Both the position numbers and the translations under genes were made by a program. Below are positions 42,381 through 54,580 of a stretch of 64,000 nucleotides of DNA, piece by piece. The notes below the pieces were generated by a model. That model saw only the letters and a list, made by a program, of their open reading frames with translations. It was not told the origin of the DNA and did not search any database. Position 1 is the stretch's first letter; each line of letters starts with the position of its first letter. The stretch is from contig JAKTNV010000005.1 in NCBI GenBank assembly GCA_022747635.1, positions 45,687,013 through 45,751,012 on the forward strand, written 5' to 3'. This DNA is from Hetaerina americana. Its lineage: Eukaryota > Arthropoda > Insecta > Odonata > Calopterygidae.

Positions 42381-43200
42381 GATCACTTTCCAGGACAAGG
42401 ATTATTGAATATGAAGTTCGACCAGGAGAGATCTGAGAAGCTGCAGTCATGGAACGGAATGATATGGAAGGGATACTGCAAGTGATAGATGAAGAGAAAT
42501 TGAGAATAGGAAACTAGAAGGCTTTGGGGAAGAACGGAGGTGTGATGAAATGACCGGACGACGGGATTGAGAATACGGAACGGGGAGGACGAGGCCTCTA
42601 TCTCTCCTTGCTTGCTCGGGATGGCAGATTGGGAAGCCAAGGGGCGTGTCTGGTATTCGGCGCCAGAAGCGGTTAACAGGACACGAAGTAATAAGTAGAT
42701 AAACTGCCCCATCTCTCTCCTCCCCTATTCCCATTCCTACCTCCCCGCTAACCACAGCGCCCCTCCGTTTCCCCACTTGATGAATATTCAGCGCCGCCAC
42801 GGTGAGGGCCGATCCAGCCGGTGTAGTCGACATCATCCCATTTCATCCCGGCTGCGGGAAATGGAGGGTTGCGAGGATTTTAATTTGGATCGAGAGAGAG
42901 AGGGAGGTGAAGTTGCTGCCGCCGCCTCCGTTAATAATTTTCGGACGAAGCAATCTCGTTTACTTAGGTTTTACGATAAGTTTTAACAACTTGGCTGACA
43001 AATAAACGAATGGAGTGGAGAGGCGGTGGCTGGAACGTTCTCGAGGGTAGTGGCGGGAGTGGGGCGAGGCGGCCTTTCAGGATACGAGGCCATGCACGTG
43101 CGGGAGCCGCGCCTCGGCGCGTGGTCTGGTAGCCAACTGCCCTCGGCGGCGAGGGGGAATCATCAGGTATCACCCCTATGCATTCATTTCCTTTGTTTGC
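42381..43200. promoter_or_regulatory. Skewed block leading into a CpG-dense segment
   Basis: The first part (to about 42780) is G/A-rich and then C-rich. From 42780 to about 43180 CG dinucleotides are frequent (GCGCCGCCACGG, GCCGCGCCTCGGCGCG), and a donor-like ATCAG/GTATCA occurs at about 43166. It is 6-7 kb downstream of the minus-strand exon. It could be a regulatory island, but nothing in the sequence proves activity or orientation. Confidence 0.25.
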
Positions 43201-45290
43201 TTCTCCTCCCCTTGACTTTGGTTTTTCACTGGTAAAACGATTACGGGGCCAATGGTGAGAACAGATATACAGCATTAGGCAAGAGTGCAGACAGCTCGGA
43301 TTTCCATTAATTGCACGGCGGCTAAGCGTCTACTGAAGAAATGTGAAAGATGCCTAACCTTCAGTTTTCTAGCTGATAAAATTTTGGATGGGTAAGAGGA
43401 AGTCTCCGGAAAAATTCAAAGGTAGAAAAAGTAGGCATATGTATTAAATTTGAAGTGATATAGCGGAAGCTTATATATGTGTAATAATATGTATGCATGC
43501 AGGTAATAAGGGACATTTGTAGACGAAGCGTGAAGACGTTGAACAAGATCGGGTATTCTATCTGGCTTGAAAGGTAGTAGACATTATGGAGAGCTGATAA
43601 AAGATATATACTTAAACATAAAGGTCTATTTATTGAGGATGTGTGTCCAAAGTGCACAAAATTGTACAGCAGTTTTTAGACACCGTGTAGTAAAAAAAAC
43701 GCAATAGATAGATGGCCCATAATAACAATTCTTAATGAGACAAATAATTTTTTTCATTCACTCTGTAGTATTTTTATATTTTCAGTCGTGGAGAGGGATC
43801 TAATTACGAACACCATTTACCGTAGAAATTCAATTGCACTGCTGAGAAAAATCGAAATGAATGCTGGCACAGAGGAGAATAAATATCCTTTCTCTAAAAA
43901 AAGCAAACATTATAAAATTCCTAATCTTCACGGAAACAGAAAGGCTCCTGACAAAGGAAAAACCTTGATTTAAGTGTCATTTCGCAGAATGTAAGATAAA
44001 ATCCTGGCTTGAGACAAACCTGCCGCAAAATTATCCTAACGTCTTTCTTCTATGGTAATAGATAGAGATTCCAGGTTCCTAAAGACATTTCTTGATGAGA
44101 GAACTAAAAAGTGACCATAAAACACCCTTGAGAAGCAATGTTCACAATCTTTAGCTTAGAAACTATCGGGTAGCGGATGATTAGGCCGCTCATACGCTCC
44201 ATGGCTCGTGGGAAACTAAATTCGATCATAAATGAACCCAAAGGAAGGAGGAGGAAGAGATGATGGATTAGGTTGATGGATGTTTCAAGTGCTGTAATCA
44301 CAATGGCGATAGAGTCAGGGGAGTAATGCTAGGATACACAGAAGTTACTAAAGGATACATGAATTAGCCGAAGGAGAACCTGACGCTTCCTGGATTATTG
44401 AAGTAAATTGTAATATTTGCTACCTTGATTGAATGGAAATGGTGAGTATATTAAAAAACCATTCTTTTATTCGGCATATATCATGAAATGATAACTAACT
44501 CAGATTTAAATTGAAGGCGCTCAAACTAAATAAGCCTAGAGAGTATTCCTGAAGATTTTTTACTGCGGGACTTTTTCTCGGAAAGGACTGCAATTGCACT
44601 GAAACTCCATATCTAAATTGCTGATAAAATGGAATCATATCTAATTACTACTGGTGGAAATTGGTGGTAATAAAAACCGACAGCAGGTTAGCTAAATGGT
44701 GATACTCCACCAAGAATTTTTAAACATACCTAATTATTAACCAGATTTCTTCGAAAACATCATACGTTAACAAGATATCAATAAAAACTGAATGACAGTA
44801 ACAAATTTTGACTCATAAACACTAATAATTCAGTAGATTGGTATTTATGAAAATTAACCTATGCACAAATTCACTTGAAAACAATCAAAGAGTAACTTTT
44901 AACCGAATACCATGTGAATTACGGAGTAGGCCCAACTTCTAAGCCTTAGAGTAGATTTTTGTGACTCGTAAAAAGTAGATTTTTGTGACCCGAATTATAT
45001 AACTGTGAAATTAGTTTTCCAAAAAAACAAAACTATTTCGTTCAATATAACTACTGCGCCTTTGAAGCAAGGCAAGAAGATTATTCACCATTCACGACAG
45101 TTTCATATTTGGCGTGAAGCTTGCATAAATGGAAAACTAATGTATCGTTGCCGCCAAATTTACTTCGTTAATATTTAAAGCAATCCGCTTCGATGCATTT
45201 TCAGCTTCACGCTATTCAAATGCGGACATATTTGCGCAATGTTAAAGACTAAATCCGCTAGTTTTGCGCTCAAGTGTTAGCAGCCGAATC
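43201..45290. other. AT-rich non-coding sequence
   Basis: Apart from the small tandem duplication at 44951-44992, nothing is recognised. A plus frame at 43788-43973 is Lys/Asn-rich as expected of AT-rich DNA. Confidence 0.5.
44951..44992. repeat. Two-copy tandem duplication, 24-bp period
   Basis: GTAGATTTTTGTGACTCG at 44951-44968 is repeated as GTAGATTTTTGTGACCCG at 44975-44992, with one mismatch in 18 bases. The intervening sequence is TAAAAA. Confidence 0.85.
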
Positions 45291-45860
45291 CACACGCTTA
45301 GGTGGCACACACCAGAGGGATTGCAAGTTTTTTCCAGCCAGTCCCCTTCCCTTTCGGGCCCCCAGAATGTTGCACTCCCCCCTTCCTCCCTCGTCCTCTC
45401 CCTCCAAGTCCCCTGGATCTCCGAGAACAACTTCCCGACCAGACACACACATACAAACACCGCCACCAACACATGCGCCCTTAATTCACGCTGGCAGCGA
45501 TTGCGGAGGTCCACCTGGCCACCCCGCGGATGACGGATCGACCGAGTGTCTGTGGGGGTTGAGGTGGGCGGGGGGAGGAAGAAAGGTGGGACGGGGCGCC
45601 GTGGGAAGCTCAACGCGCGCGCATGTGTGGGAAGGGGAGAGGAGATGAAAGGGTGCGGGCAGCAAAACCTGGAAGGCCCCCGCGGGGGAAAGAAGCCGCG
45701 GATCTCGAAAAATCGAGGTCACTCCGCCGCCCGGGGGAAAGGTGGGGGAGAGCGAGAGAGGGGGAGGAAGAGGAGGGCATTTCTCGGAAGGAGGTGGAGG
45801 TGGGGAGGGGGCGAGATGGCCGGGACACATATCGAGGATGCCCGGAGTAAAAATCTCGTT
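45291..45860. promoter_or_regulatory. GC-rich, CpG-dense block
   Basis: A C-rich first half (45330-45500) is followed by a G-rich half (45540-45830) with CG-containing sequence such as GCGCGCGCATG and CCCGCGGGG. At least eight overlapping open frames occur on both strands, the pattern of composition rather than coding. It may be a CpG-type regulatory element about 3.2 kb downstream of the minus-strand exon. That role is inference. Confidence 0.25.
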
Positions 45861-47160
45861 TTAATGGTGAGCGACATCCAATCAGGGCGAAAATTGGGCC
45901 GTCGACCTACACCGTCATTTTTCCACTTGTCAACATTAAGTGTTTAAGTACCTTTCCAGGTTACCCTATCTTCTTACGCTGAAAAACTTGAACGCCAAAC
46001 TACTGACCGAATTTGTCTTTTACGTATGGAAAAGGGAACTGTTATCGTCCTAATAAGTTCAGCAAATCTCATGCGGAACGATTGAAAGCTTATGTTAAAG
46101 GGAGAAAAAAGGTGATTCCACCTCATCTAAAATATACAATAGGGTAGGGGTGACTTCGACTAAAACGATTGGTTCGCAGATGAGAGTCATTATATGTGGT
46201 GCGAAAAAATTGATAAATTTCAGCAAAAAAGATAAATGAGCTGCTTTCCTCTTGATTAACGAGTTTCTTTTATATATCCTAGCTCTAATAATACTTAGAG
46301 TGAATGAAGGCATAGTGGAAGATAATTTTGTCAGTTAATTACCTCCATAAATATTTTCTACTAATTGCTCCGCATAAAAGAAAAACAGGGAGTTATGGAA
46401 CTTTTTATAGCATATATTTTCTCAATCAGCAATGTTCTCGATCCGACGTGAAATTTAAAATAGAAGGTGTAACTTAAATCAGCTCCAACCCACAACTTTT
46501 TTGCACATTACCGGTTATGCAATTCTATAATCATGATCCCATTCATGATTTTAGTCAAAACGCCATCCGGAAGGGTAACATACCATCTTATATAATTTCA
46601 GAATAAGCAGTACAAGAAGAATTTAACTGAAGAATGGTATGATTAAGCTTAATCTGAGAATAATGGAAACAATAAGCTTATACCTGTACGTGCAAGTTAT
46701 GATTTAAATGTGATGCTGACTTGTGAACTTCGTGAAACACAAGCATCCAGTAAGCAATAGCAAATCTATTCCACATACACATGGCATCGATGGTATAGAA
46801 TGCTCAAACTGGTTCGCAACTTTCTTCATAATTTAGATCAAATAGCTGCCCCCATGATCTCTCCGGTCTGAGGTATTGATTTCGTTGCCTTTTCGGCCAC
46901 AAATAAACGATGATCACTGCTTAGCAAACGGCTAATATCATCCAGTTACTTGGAGAGGCAATGAAGAAATTGTTAAGTACATGTGGAAGGGTGGCCTCAA
47001 GGTTTTGAGATATCTAGGTCCTGAAACACATTCCAGCGGCATACTAATGTGAATTTGATGCCTGAGTTGCACCCCACCATGCTGGAGCAATTGAGCGCAA
47101 GTAATGGCAGTGCGGGTTATAAACAGCGACCCCTAATTGAAAAGATACTTGAACCGTTAG
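45861..47160. other. AT-rich non-coding sequence
   Basis: No supported feature. A downstream exon of the minus-strand gene could lie here but was not identifiable. Confidence 0.45.
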
Positions 47161-47830
47161 GAGAACGCTAGCTGCTGACGAAAGGGGGGAGAAAAATATG
47201 CAACGGTGGGAGAGAAAATATGTACCTTCTTCGGCGCTTACGAAAAAACCGTATGCCTATAAGAAATAAACCCCACGTGCAGTGTGGACATAGTGCCAGC
47301 GCCTGATCGAAGGAAGCTACATCCGCGGCGAAAGGGAGCAAATTAAGGTGGTGGTCTCGTAAATCATTGACCATCTCCGGGGAAGTGCCACGGGAAGCGA
47401 GAAGGAACATATGTCTCGAAGATGCCAATATGCAAATTGATCCTGGCTGTGGCAACCTCCATCGGGGAGGGGATACCACGCGGGAATCGAAAGAGGGACT
47501 TTTAGCGAGGGAGAGAGCGTTATGTAGGTCCCCTTTCGTGGAGAAAAGAGTGAGGTAAGAGGAAATAAAATAGGACGAGGGCGGCTAGGTGAGGCGGGAA
47601 GGAGGGAGAGGGGATGGTCAACGACCCGACCTCTAGCGGCAGCATCTCTTAACGAGCTCGCTCTTCTAACACGCTCGGCGACGTTCGCTTGTTTTTGCCT
47701 CGCGGATGCTAATGTATAATACGATTCCGACACCGCAGCAAAGTGAGGTTGGGGAGACCAAAGATTGCTCGCCCTACGTGCCACCCTTAAAGGAATTGCA
47801 CCGGCGAACGTATATGGGCAGGTGCACCGC
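47161..47830. other. Balanced, CpG-containing block
   Basis: The composition shifts to near balance with scattered CG dinucleotides. The minus-strand frame 47784-47317 (155 codons) is Ser/Pro/Arg-rich and begins MARRASNLWSPQ. It overlaps another minus frame, has no clear splice-site pair and no domain, so it is not called as an exon. Confidence 0.3.
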
Positions 47831-48980
47831 CAGAGAAAACGCCGATTTCGATTTACAAAAGCTCTGTAATAGATAATGTATTACGCCTCATATTAACGCT
47901 TCCACGCATTTCTTGTGATATGACATAGAACTAGCACCCGAGAGAAAGCGGCTGGAAATTACTTATGAGTACAAATTATATGCTTAAGTTTCCAGCTGGT
48001 TTTATTACAAAGACATAGAATAATCCACCGATCGATGCAATTCCACTTATGTGTTAGGCTTAAGTGATTGAATAAAGAACAAGGCAACATAAACACGGGT
48101 AATATGTACGATGGCTACGCCGATATTCTCAGGAATATATTTTATATTCATTCCAGTGAACTCCAGGTGTTTCGGAAGGTCAAGAAAAAGATAAAAGAAA
48201 TATATGAAGACAGGGTAATCGTGAAAAAATTACCGAACGAATTTTGGCGAAGGCTCGGGCCGTTTACTCATTATAAATAACATACTTACAAATGTTTTCT
48301 GGTAAACTCGGGTGACATACACCTCGAAATAGTAAAGCGGATGTTTACAGTAAACCTCAAATTATCATTGGTATTCCACTGTTTTGGACGGACACAGAAA
48401 AACGATACATTTCTTTCCTCTAACTTAATACAACCTGACATCTGACACCACAAAAAAAACCCTTTAATTCCGCGTACTTCCTTCCTACCTAAAAAATAAT
48501 GGACAATACAATAATGACATAGATTGCTCAAATACTAAATCCAAAATAATGATTTTGCGATATTAAGTTGGCTAAAATGCGTGAATACAACCTCCGATTA
48601 ATATCAAAGCTGTTAATAAGCCAGGGAGTAAGAAACATTAGGTACTCCATATTGCGGTAGCTCCAAAATAAAAACCATTCATATTCTCCAACTACTAATG
48701 ATATGGAGGGTTCCATCAGTTGGGTAAGTCCTTCATGAAACGATAATCAACAATAAAAAGCAAAAGAATAGTGAAAAACAATAGCGAAATTTCCCAATCA
48801 CGCTAATTAAATCCGCATTATCTCTGGCGAGGACTATAATGCCTCCGCTATTGGTCGATTAAAAATCTCTCACTTCGTCAGTATGAACGTGATCACACAG
48901 AAGATAAGAAAAAAAAGATTGATAGTCATTTAAAGATGGAGAGAAAGAGAAAATAATAAAAAATGAATAAGAACCTCTTG
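47831..48980. other. Presumed intron 3' of the minus-strand exon
   Basis: AT-rich sequence begins directly after the GTGAGC donor on the minus strand. No acceptor-exon combination with recognisable protein sequence was found. Confidence 0.5.
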
Positions 48981-48986
48981 GCTCAC
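48981..48986 (-). other. 5' splice donor of the 49.0 kb exon (GTGAGC)
   Basis: On the minus strand the exon ends ...TCACTG and is followed by GTGAGC, a good metazoan donor with G at position -1. Reading through the donor adds only about 18 codons of unrelated, hydrophobic sequence before a stop. This fits a switch to intron at this point. The next exon would lie below 48980 on the minus strand, and I could not identify it. Confidence 0.7.
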
Positions 48987-49274
48987 CAGTGAGGCGGCAT
49001 CCTCATCGCTTCGGTAGCTGTGGTCGCTGCTCACCTGGTGGGGATCGTCCGCTGACGACGATAGCGGACCCCCGCCGCCATGATGGTGGTGGTGCAGCAC
49101 CAACGGGTCATTGGGGTCCAGGCCCCCGGCACCAGCGGAACCCGGGAGGAGGCGCAAACCGCCTCCGGCGCCAGCCCCTCCCCCGCCGCCCCCGAGGTAA
49201 TCGGAGCGGCGGTGGTGGTGGTGGTTGGAGGATTCGTAAGGGAAAGCAGCAGCCGTGGCGGGGTGCATGTTTGC
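48987..49274 (-). CDS. Internal or start exon of an unidentified host gene (His/Gly/Ser-rich segment)
   Basis: This is a minus-strand exon of 288 nt, or 96 codons, phase 0 at both ends. It begins after a pyrimidine-rich CTTCCCTTTCAG acceptor and ends at CTG followed by the donor GTGAGC. The frame is open throughout. It encodes ANMHPATAAAFPYE, then a HHHHRRSDYL stretch, a Gly/Ala-rich run of about 14 residues, DPNDPLVL, a five-His run, GGGG, a Ser-rich stretch, and the acidic tail SDHSYRSDEDAASL. No globular domain, signal peptide or membrane segment is visible, and the composition is that of a disordered region. The third codon is an ATG in the context CAAACATG, close to the insect start consensus, so translation may begin at 49268 with only six bases of 5' leader in this exon. 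Homopolymeric His and Gly runs are common in insect developmental regulators such as transcription factors, but that is only an inference. I do not recognise the gene. The exon call is fairly secure; the function is unknown. Confidence 0.75.
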
Positions 49275-49320
49275 CTGAAAGGGAAGAGACACAGGTCAAT
49301 GGACAGTTAAACAACAGCAC
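49275..49320 (-). other. 3' splice acceptor and polypyrimidine tract of the 49.0 kb exon
   Basis: Read on the minus strand, the intron end is TGTCTCTTCCCTTTCAG. It is a nearly pure pyrimidine tract ending in CAG immediately before the exon base G at 49274. A possible branch-point sequence, TTTAACTG, lies roughly 25-35 bases upstream. The acceptor leaves the downstream codon frame in phase 0, matching the phase 0 donor at the other end of the exon. Confidence 0.7.
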
Positions 49321-50390
49321 TGGCAATGAAGGTACTCGTTTTTTAAGATGCTTTGGCAGCTGTAGTCTTGTTGCACTGCGATTTTAAGCCATGGATAAAT
49401 CCATTATGCAACCACAAAAAATTCATGACCGAGGAGTGATTAGACTCCGCGGAATTCGGCCACGCTCGTTAATCACTTGGATAACAAGGCAGAAGGCAGT
49501 TAAAAATCTCTTCTTCTTCCGCACGATATGGGATTTGAAACACTAAGCAAACAAAAAACATTATTTTTCGTTTTTTTTTGGTTGAAATGAAATATTTTGA
49601 TGCCTTCTTTCCAATGAGCTCAATAAACGCATTCATAAATGAAGGGGATTTGCCGTGGACTTTATCAATACTTAATTAAATAAGTAATCCCAGGCGATAC
49701 TTTCAAAAGGGTTAATGCTCTTGGAGAGGAAGAAAGATTTTACAGGTGAGGAAAAGATACGATAAATATCTTTTATCTATGGTTGCTAATATTACATGAA
49801 CAATTATTAGAACAAAAAGCATACAAAACTCCCAATGCATGTTGATTTCCGCAAATCCTCAGCAAAAATCACAATGAAACATTTTATTCAGCCTTCAGGA
49901 CATTATAGAAGAAAACAGATAGAAGAAATATTTCTAATTGTATGACCCACTTATTTACATACAGGGAATCTTTAACGGAGATGTTAAATCTGTGGTGCAT
50001 TACATTCAAAAAATCACAAAATATTTATCATACGGGGAGTCTTATTTTGCCTCCAACATTACAGGTATAACTCATCAAATATCGAGAATTTTGTTTGTGT
50101 GACGCAAAAAGTGGATCTCATTCAAATCTTTAAAAGCAACGATGTGCGCCCATGAGAATAAAAGAAAGTGAATTTATCCAAACCGGATGGCCATAAAACG
50201 AAGGAAATTCACGAGGTATCGGACGAAGGTAAATCCCAGCCGATATGTTGTTTTTTTAAAATATTTCTTGCAGCATTTCCCTCCGGCCGTCGCATCTCTG
50301 AACTCTTACATTAAGGGTTTTCCACCCATTCGAAAAGGGAGAAAAAAATATCCACGCGGGAAGGACGACACACACACATTCGTAAAGGGC
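49321..50390. other. Presumed intron 5' of the minus-strand exon
   Basis: AT-rich sequence upstream (in gene orientation) of the acceptor. No other exon was identified. Confidence 0.5.
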
Positions 50391-50730
50391 GAGGCGATTG
50401 TGTAAGTTGGATGTGGGGCGGTAGTAGTCAAGGGAAGGGCTTGAAGAAGCGAAGGGGTGGTGGGAAGGCGTTTATGGGGGTGAGTATGATTGTAGTAGGG
50501 ATGGAAGGGAATGGGGAGCGGCGCGGAAAACCTGGGTGGGATGGGTGAGGCATAGATACGTGGATGAGAGGGTGGAGTTTATTTTTTCCCTAAGAGCAGC
50601 TCAGAGATGGGAGCGTAGGTATTGTGGCTCGTGTGTGGAGTGGGGTTTGAGTAAATGGAAGGACGATGCAGGGGTATGTGCGGTGAAAAACCCAGAGATA
50701 TGGGCGACTTCTTCCAAAGGAAAATAAGAC
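50391..50730 (+). other. G-rich block
   Basis: The plus strand is G-rich (GGGGCGGTAG, GGAAGGGCTTG, GGGATGGGTGAGG). The short frames here are not supported by splice sites. Confidence 0.4.
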
Positions 50731-51240
50731 ATTCGCAATTTCGTCAGAAGGACCCCATCCCATGGCTCCGTGCCCTCACAATAACAATTTACTGCAACGA
50801 GAGCAAAACGGCTCTAATTCTTCAGTTTGGGGCTTTCGTAGGTTTTTAGTAGATATAAATCTACGATAATATCGCAAATTTCTCGATGACATCACGTTTC
50901 TTGAGATACGTTTTTTAAGCTCCCGAAGCAAAGTCGTTAGTTAGGTACAACCAATATATGTCAAATGTACTATATTTATGAAGTTTCTAGCTTATTTGTA
51001 ATTTTTGCCTTTTCTTTTCCTAAAGTTTGCATTAGACTTCATTTAAATCATTATAACAAATCGTTTACCCGCAGAAATTGGCACTTGAGTACTTCATGTG
51101 CCATTGAAAAACTGCATTATTATTGGATGGCATTAGATCTTTTTTACCTTTCTTGGATGATACAAAGTAGTATAAAGACATGGTTGCCCCAGAGGGCCTT
51201 TGGAAGTTAATATTTCCGCCACCTCCTCCACAATACCTTT
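50731..51240. other. AT-rich non-coding sequence
   Basis: Nothing recognised. Confidence 0.45.
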
Positions 51241-51790
51241 TTGAACGTCAGATGAACGCAAAAGGATTTAATGTTACGGGGGGGGGGAGGCTCAGAAAAG
51301 AGGTTTGTTTGTAGGAAAACCTAGAATGAGTCAGGGCACCTTTCCGCATCCCTTCTCTCCCCAGACTCCGTTCATCGCTCCTAGGGACGGGGTTGGAGTG
51401 GGGAGAAAGGGGGTGAGTGTGGAACACATCGCGCTGAGCGGGGCGTGCGGGAGGGTTGTGGGGCTCAAAAGCCAATAATGAAGCCGAGAAAGCATTGAAG
51501 ATATGTTCGAACCCTCTTCCAACCTCTCATCTTCCCTCCCTACCCAGTCTGCTCACCCTCTCGAACTCCCGCCCCTTCCGACCGACTCTCATCTCTGCAT
51601 TGAATTCACACACACTCAGAAGTACACATATTCCCCTTTCCCATATCCGGCACCCCAAACCTACGTCCTACCCCCTCCAGGGAACACCCCTCTTCTCTCA
51701 CTTTTTGCTGCTCTTCTTTCCATCCATTCGCAAAGTAACTTGACCCCCTAATCCAAAATCCATCCCCGGCTACATCCCAAAAAATGTCTC
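51241..51790. other. G-rich then C/T-rich block
   Basis: A run of ten G at about 51279-51288 opens a G/A-rich stretch to about 51460. From 51490 to 51780 the plus strand is C/T-rich. Overlapping plus frames of 82-95 codons are Pro/Ser/Leu-rich and probably non-coding. Confidence 0.45.
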
Positions 51791-52355
51791 CTCGAACACC
51801 GAACGCAAAATCTTGGGCCTCCCTATTTCAGTTTCATTGCGGACTTAATATTTAATCCCTTTGTCGCCTAACTTGATCTGAATCCCTATTGAAACTGCAG
51901 GGTATGACGGGAAGGAAGTGGCTAATAATATCTCTTCCTTTTTCTTCCGCGTAAAATGAATCATTTTACTACATAAGAAGCGTTTCATCCAAAGGATTAA
52001 AACGATTTCACTGTTGGAATAGCCTGTAAAGTGGGAGCCACGTTTTAAATAATATTCAAGCTTCGGGTTATTTTCTGTTTTTCCTTTTAAAAATTCATGA
52101 ACCTCAGAATGAGTAGGAAAAATTCTAACGCTAAATGATTTTTTGACAGACATTGTTGGCATAAAAAGTATCGGGAAAAGTTTAGGAAAAATAGATTTAT
52201 TTCAGATAATGCTAAAATTCTTCAAAATTTGTCTAAATAAACCCCTTGAGCGTCAACTAACTTTTACGAGCTGGTTTTCCCCGACTCGAAGGTACCCTGG
52301 TAGGCGGATTCTGGAAGGTCCTAAAGGATACGGGTGCCAGATTACTTGACGCCAC
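51791..52355. other. Non-coding flank of the mariner fossil
   Basis: The part close to 52355 may still belong to the mariner fossil's 3' end, but similarity to the transposase fades. No terminal repeat was recognised. Confidence 0.4.
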
Positions 52356-52637
52356 TTGGTGGGTGCCATGGTGGTGTCCTTCGAGGAAGGATTTCACTTT
52401 TGGGATTAGGAAATAGTCTGCTGGTGTCGAGTCGGTATTGTGAGAGGGTTGGGGAATCGTCGCGTTACCATTTTTCGTCAGGTAGTCAGTTATCTTGGAG
52501 CCTTAAGCGCTCTAGACCTTCGGGACGAGTTGAGCGCATATCTTTCTCATCACCAAATTTTCAGTGATAATGGTGAGCACTGTCTTCTTATCAATGCCAA
52601 TACGATCTGCGATCATGTTTATTCTTAACCGACGATC
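52356..52637 (-). pseudogene. Old mariner transposase fossil with internal deletion and stops
   Basis: On the minus strand, 52637-52515 reads DRRLRINMIADRIGIDKK, then TVLTIITENL and MRKICAQLVPKV. This matches the second helix-turn-helix region of SETMAR/mariner-type transposases (family pattern: IADEL...MRKVCAKLVPKVL). Two in-frame stops follow. From 52487 to 52356 the same frame continues with DYLTKNGNATIPQP, a diverged HNTDSTPADYFLIPKVKS (family pattern: YSPDLAPxDFFLFPKLKS), and a degraded FLEGHHHGTHQ. About 115 residues in between are missing, including the first two catalytic aspartates. The third aspartate, in the P-A-D-Y motif, appears to be kept. No terminal repeats could be recognised, so the element's outer limits are unknown. 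It is clearly older than the 61 kb mariner. Confidence 0.85.
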
Positions 52638-54580
52638 TCATTTCAGCACTTGTCAGGAAAAAATTGTTACCGATACTTTTTATACAAACCGTGTATAATA
52701 TTAAATTGTAATAATGCTTTATTTTTGTCGAATATTTTATGTACCTTTCCATCCATGCACTAAATTATACAGACAAAATTACAGGCCCTTAATAATTAAC
52801 TAATTCATCGTTATATTGTTCACTATTTTATAAAAAAATACCTGAAATTTATTTTTTAAATTGCATAGAATTCACCTAGAGACTATTTTCCCATTATAAG
52901 ACGTGTCGCTATCATCGTAAGATGGATTGATGGAAGAAACATGATATCTCTTCTGTGCATCCTATCTTCAAGAAAACTTCGAAAGGAGAATTCCTTTTTT
53001 CAAAACATTACAGGCATTTCCGGAAGGCAGCATATACCCCTCTGCCCTCATATTTCGTTTCCGAATCACTTTCTCTTATCGCAACTCTTTCCAGCTCAGT
53101 CAACTGTTTCTCCATCTGCGTGAACAGAATTGAGAAAAATCGGTTTCCTGCCCGAGAGAGGAAAAGTGAATCAGGTATTTTACGAAAATAATGAGAATTT
53201 CTTGGATTTCAGGGCCAATAGAAAATGCCCCACGAAAATGGAAGGTAAGAAAAATGAACTCTATATGTAATATCTGACTTTAGAAAACGCTGATATTATT
53301 AGTAGCTCTCGACATGCAATAAAATTTATGGATAAAAGAACCTCTCCAAAAGGTACCAATGGTTAGGAAGAGAACCAGCGTAGAGGCTAAATGTGCTCGT
53401 GACGCATACATAGTCAGTTTGGTACCCTTCATTTAGAAGTTCACATTTAGTGTATATAGTTGAAAAAACATATTGTGCTAAAACCAAGTATATACTTAGT
53501 TTGATATAAGTGACGGAAAGATAGGTAAGATAGCAATACAGTAGGCAGCTAACTTATTATACCAAATTACTCAGAAAGCCGTAAAATAGCAGTTACTCAT
53601 AACGAATATAAAAGTTAAGGGAAATTTTAACATTATAAAAATATCAGGCATTATCGCAATAGCGTTTACCTATCTATGTAAAAAAATGTTTAATATTCGA
53701 GAAAAAGGAACGGAAAGAATGTGCATAAAATGTGATATCAAACAAATATTAACTCATACATAATTGAGACAATACGAGATGAAAAATTCTAATCACATTT
53801 GAAAATAAAAAGATAAACATTTTAATCACAAACTAACTAATAATGATTGAATTAACACACATTTATAAAATTAAATTTCCATTAGTTCTGAGATTTGATT
53901 TGACAATTTTTCTTACCTATCGTGACCACTAAAATTGTTACTTTGACCTAATTTGGGGTAATTGACTTTGTTCTCTAGGACAAGTACTAAGCCAAAGGAC
54001 TGGAGTTTGGATAGATATAATGTCAGCGTACTTTGTTTACGGTTGTGAATGAGTATGACGAGGGTGTAAACTTGACGAGGAAGAAGATAAAACAAAAGGC
54101 CGTAGGTATTTAGGAGAAAAGAAGTTTTGGTGAAAATTTCATGGGAGGTAGAATTAGAAAATTCCGACGTTTTGGACTGCTGAAGAATGGCATACAAAAA
54201 ATAGAATGCGTTTCTCAACAGTTTTCATACTTGTCCAAAATCTAATCCTAATTGGTGCAATACCTATGCTAAGAATTTTCACGAGGACTAGAGATTCAAT
54301 AAGAGAGAACCTAATATCCGGAGAAAATCTGCCGTTGAATGTATTGAGAAATGCAATTTATTTTATATACTAAATTTCATGGGTGAAAAGAAACAAAATG
54401 GATGACTGATGGTGGTACGTTTCGGTCAAAAAAAATTTTGTTGAAGCATTTTAAAATAAAATTGAACCGAGAAGGATTATCAAGGGTGCTAGAGTATTTT
54501 ATGTACGATAAAACGTAAATTCCATCTACAGACAAACCTGTTGAAAATCAAACCCCTTTAATGCCTTCCAACATTGGTCA
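52638..54580. other. AT-rich non-coding sequence
   Basis: The first tens of bases may be the 5' continuation of the mariner fossil. Elsewhere nothing is recognised. Confidence 0.45.

Noticed and set aside
45242..45947. At least eight overlapping frames on both strands
   Set aside because: The pattern is typical of a CpG- and G/C-skewed block; none shows a conserved motif or phase-consistent splice sites.
48989..49387. Plus-strand frame of 132 codons opposite the called exon
   Set aside because: It is the antisense shadow of the His/Gly-rich minus-strand exon, whose splice sites fit only the minus strand.
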